DNA from: Desulfobacteraceae bacterium
GTDB lineage: Bacteria > Desulfobacterota > Desulfobulbia > Desulfobulbales > Desulfobulbaceae
Assembly: GCA_022837185.1 (NCBI GenBank)
Contig: JALHJD010000154.1
Span: 1-8,043, forward strand
DNA length: 8,043 nt
Reading direction: 5' to 3'
Shown: in pieces, positions 7,132 through 8,043 of the stretch
Layout of the letters: each line of letters opens with the position of its first letter
Position numbering within the stretch: the stretch's first letter is position 1
Translations under genes and position numbers: made by a program
The notes under the pieces: generated by a model
Database searches by the model: none
Told to the model about the DNA's origin: nothing
Seen by the model: the letters and a program-made list of their open reading frames with translations, nothing else

Positions 7132-7238
7132 GGGACAGTATGTCGGTTCAATATGGCCTGCAGGGGATGCATCTGCACCCCGGGGGAATAAGGACCATCG
7201 GGTATGATATCGGTACTGCTTTCTCCGCATTGACTCAT
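7128..7238 (-). CDS. Possible 36-aa leader ORF coupled to the DUF2156 gene
   Basis: An ATG at 7238 opens 36 codons (beginning MSQCGESSTDIIP and ending LNRHTVP) whose TGA (7130-7128) overlaps the ATG of the DUF2156 gene as ATGA. It would be the first start codon met by ribosomes on a transcript from the promoter at 7264-7291 (start near 7257). The ATGA overlap is the classic layout for translational coupling, and would explain why the 7131 start has no SD. Against it, this ORF has no strong SD either and resembles no known leader peptide. Confidence 0.25.
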   Translation of the reverse strand: MSQCGESSTDIIPDGPYSPGVQMHPLQAILNRHTVP

Positions 7239-7263
7239 TGTTCGGGTTGTCCGGTAGGACGGG

Positions 7264-7291
7264 ATTATACCCGGGATGAAAGAAAATTCAA
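7264..7291 (-). promoter_or_regulatory. Sigma-70 type promoter for the DUF2156 gene
   Basis: On the minus strand, TTGAAT (7291-7286) and a perfect TATAAT (7269-7264) are separated by 16 bases. Transcription should start near 7257, about 126 bases before the ATG at 7131 or 27 bases before the in-frame ATG at 7230. The -10 match is exact and the surroundings are AT-rich, so this is the best promoter in the window. Confidence 0.6.
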
Positions 7292-7352
7292 GAAAATGTC
7301 CACAGCCGGGAACGGATGCGAGGTGAACGCGAAGGAGAAAACCGGATGCCTG

Positions 7353-7393
7353 AAAAAGGCAGGACCAAGGCAGGAGGTAACCACCTTGGTCCT
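7353..7393 (-). terminator. Possible leftward terminator: perfect 10-bp inverted repeat followed by T5
   Basis: AGGACCAAGG (7361-7370) and CCTTGGTCCT (7384-7393) are perfect 10-bp arms around a 13-base loop. Read leftward, the stem is followed by GCC and then five T (A run 7353-7357). It would stop transcripts from the ABC ATPase gene, whose stop is at 7689, before they enter the DUF2156 promoter. The distance (about 300 bases) and short T run lower confidence. Read rightward there is no T-tract, and the loop contains GGAGG. Confidence 0.4.
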
Positions 7394-7688
7394 ATCAAGG
7401 AGAAATTGTACTGAAGCGCCATCAGTATGTTTAATATATACCACGGCGTGCCATGGGAGTCAAGAGCGTTTGCATTTTTTTTCGTATTTTTTTTCTATGA
7501 ACAATTCTGATCGGAAACTTTCCGTTATTATTCATGAATTTTTGTCGCACTTGTCAGGAGAAAGTTTGACCGAGGCTCTGGACAGCTTTGATCAAGGGAG
7601 GCAAAAGCGGCGGTCGTAGTCCGGCTTGTTTGCCGGTGGCCACAGGCTTGGTGATTCACGGTTAATTTTTTTCCGCGCCGGTTTTCAA

Positions 7689-8043
7689 TCACGATGCGGT
7701 GCCCGTTCCCGGGAGATCCGAAAGGCGGGCATAATCCCCGCCACAGATACTCGCGGTGCAGCGCGCTTTCAGGGCTTCGCTGGTCACCTGTTCGCGCAGG
7801 CAGCCGTTGTCAAATATCAGGATATTGTCGGTCATCATGCACATTTCCTCCAGGGAATGGCTGATAAAGAGCAGCGGCACCTCAAATTCGGCAAAGACCT
7901 TTTTCAGATAGGGCATGATCTGGCCCTTCAGCTCCTCGTCGAGGCCGGTTAACGGTTCGTCCATGAGGATGAGGCGCGGGCAGGCAAGGATGGCTCTGCC
8001 GAGAGCCACCCGCCGTTGTTCCCCGCCGGAGAGACTGCTCACC
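7689..8043 (-). CDS. ABC transporter ATP-binding protein, ModC-like, partial (N-terminus beyond the window)
   Basis: C-terminal 118 or so codons of an ABC ATPase running leftward from beyond the right edge. Visible elements in order are the signature LSGGEQRRVALGRA, Walker B LILMDEPLTGLD with its catalytic Glu, and the H-loop ISHSLEE. The stretch MPYLKK before and SHSLEE after resemble ModC of molybdate importers (compare PYLxxL...VSHSLDE). Walker A and the Q-loop lie outside. The protein ends about 55 residues after the H-loop His, so the C-terminal TOBE domain of classical ModC is absent; a short ModC-type ATPase or another oxyanion/metal transporter is possible. The GTG at 8042 is an internal Val, not a start. 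TGA is at 7691-7689. Confidence 0.85.
   Translation of the reverse strand, partial: VSSLSGGEQRRVALGRAILACPRLILMDEPLTGLDEELKGQIMPYLKKVFAEFEVPLLFISHSLEEMCMMTDNILIFDNGCLREQVTSEALKARCTASICGGDYARLSDLPGTGTAS

Larger units (their letters stand above)
7239..7688. other. Intergenic region between the DUF2156 gene and the ABC ATPase gene
   Basis: No secure gene is seen. It contains the DUF2156 promoter, a perfect 10-bp inverted repeat (7361-7393) beside a smaller hairpin (7347-7361), an AT-rich stretch with two long T runs (about 7473-7494), and a small stem CCGGC/GCCGG (7621-7636). A 40-codon open frame from the ATG at 7497 to 7619 (starting MNNSDRKLSVIIHEF) has no SD and is left as an uncalled possibility. 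Confidence 0.65.

Noticed and set aside
7427..7510. 27-codon frame with a Phe-rich tail (MFNIYHGV...)
   Set aside because: The nearest SD-like AAGGAG is about 25 bases upstream, and the Phe run simply reflects the two T tracts.
7113..7619. 168-codon plus-strand frame
   Set aside because: Its first part is antisense to the DUF2156 gene and its promoter and it crosses the 10-bp inverted repeat; no SD at its start. Only the last 40 codons are kept as a weak possibility.

Overview
The window looks like a chromosomal segment of a GC-moderate (roughly 55% by eye) Gram-negative anaerobe, most likely a Desulfobacterota/'deltaproteobacterial' lineage. That is an inference from the style of the genes: a sigma-54 activator with several PAS domains, a histidine kinase carrying a c-type heme sensor domain, a response regulator fused to an ATPase domain, and an exported single-domain rhodanese. 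No rRNA, tRNA, CRISPR array, transposase or phage gene was seen.

Region 1 (about 92-5327, + strand) is a tight three-gene signalling operon. Gene 1 is a sigma-54-dependent activator with three tandem PAS domains and no receiver domain. Gene 2 starts 6 bases after its stop and is a membrane histidine kinase with an extracytoplasmic DUF3365/Tll0287-like heme domain (CLKCH), a PAS domain and a complete kinase core. Gene 3 starts 19 bases later and joins a canonical receiver domain to a kinase-like module in which the expected phospho-acceptor His is a Gln. The simplest reading is a redox or heme-sensing relay: the gene 2 kinase phosphorylates the gene 3 receiver, while gene 1 drives sigma-54 promoters in response to its own PAS inputs. 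How gene 1 connects to the other two is not evident from sequence.

Region 2 (5328-5758) is non-coding. It holds a likely terminator for the operon, GC-rich inverted repeats, an operator-like palindrome, a possible sigma-70 promoter and two hairpins just ahead of the next ribosome binding site. Region 3 (5759-6241, +) encodes a small exported rhodanese. It converges on region 4 (6271-7131, -), a DUF2156 (LPG_synthase_C type) acyltransferase-like protein. A TATAAT-type promoter lies upstream of that gene, and an in-frame-complete 36-codon leader ORF overlaps its start as ATGA.

Region 5 (7239-7688) is non-coding, with a perfect 10-bp inverted repeat that could terminate leftward transcription. 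Region 6 (7689-8043, -) is the C-terminal part of a ModC-like ABC transporter ATPase whose N-terminus lies outside the window.

The strongest candidates for something undescribed are in region 1: the receiver plus His-less kinase protein, paired with a heme-domain kinase and a receiver-less sigma-54 activator whose PAS domains carry a Cys cluster that decays across the repeats.
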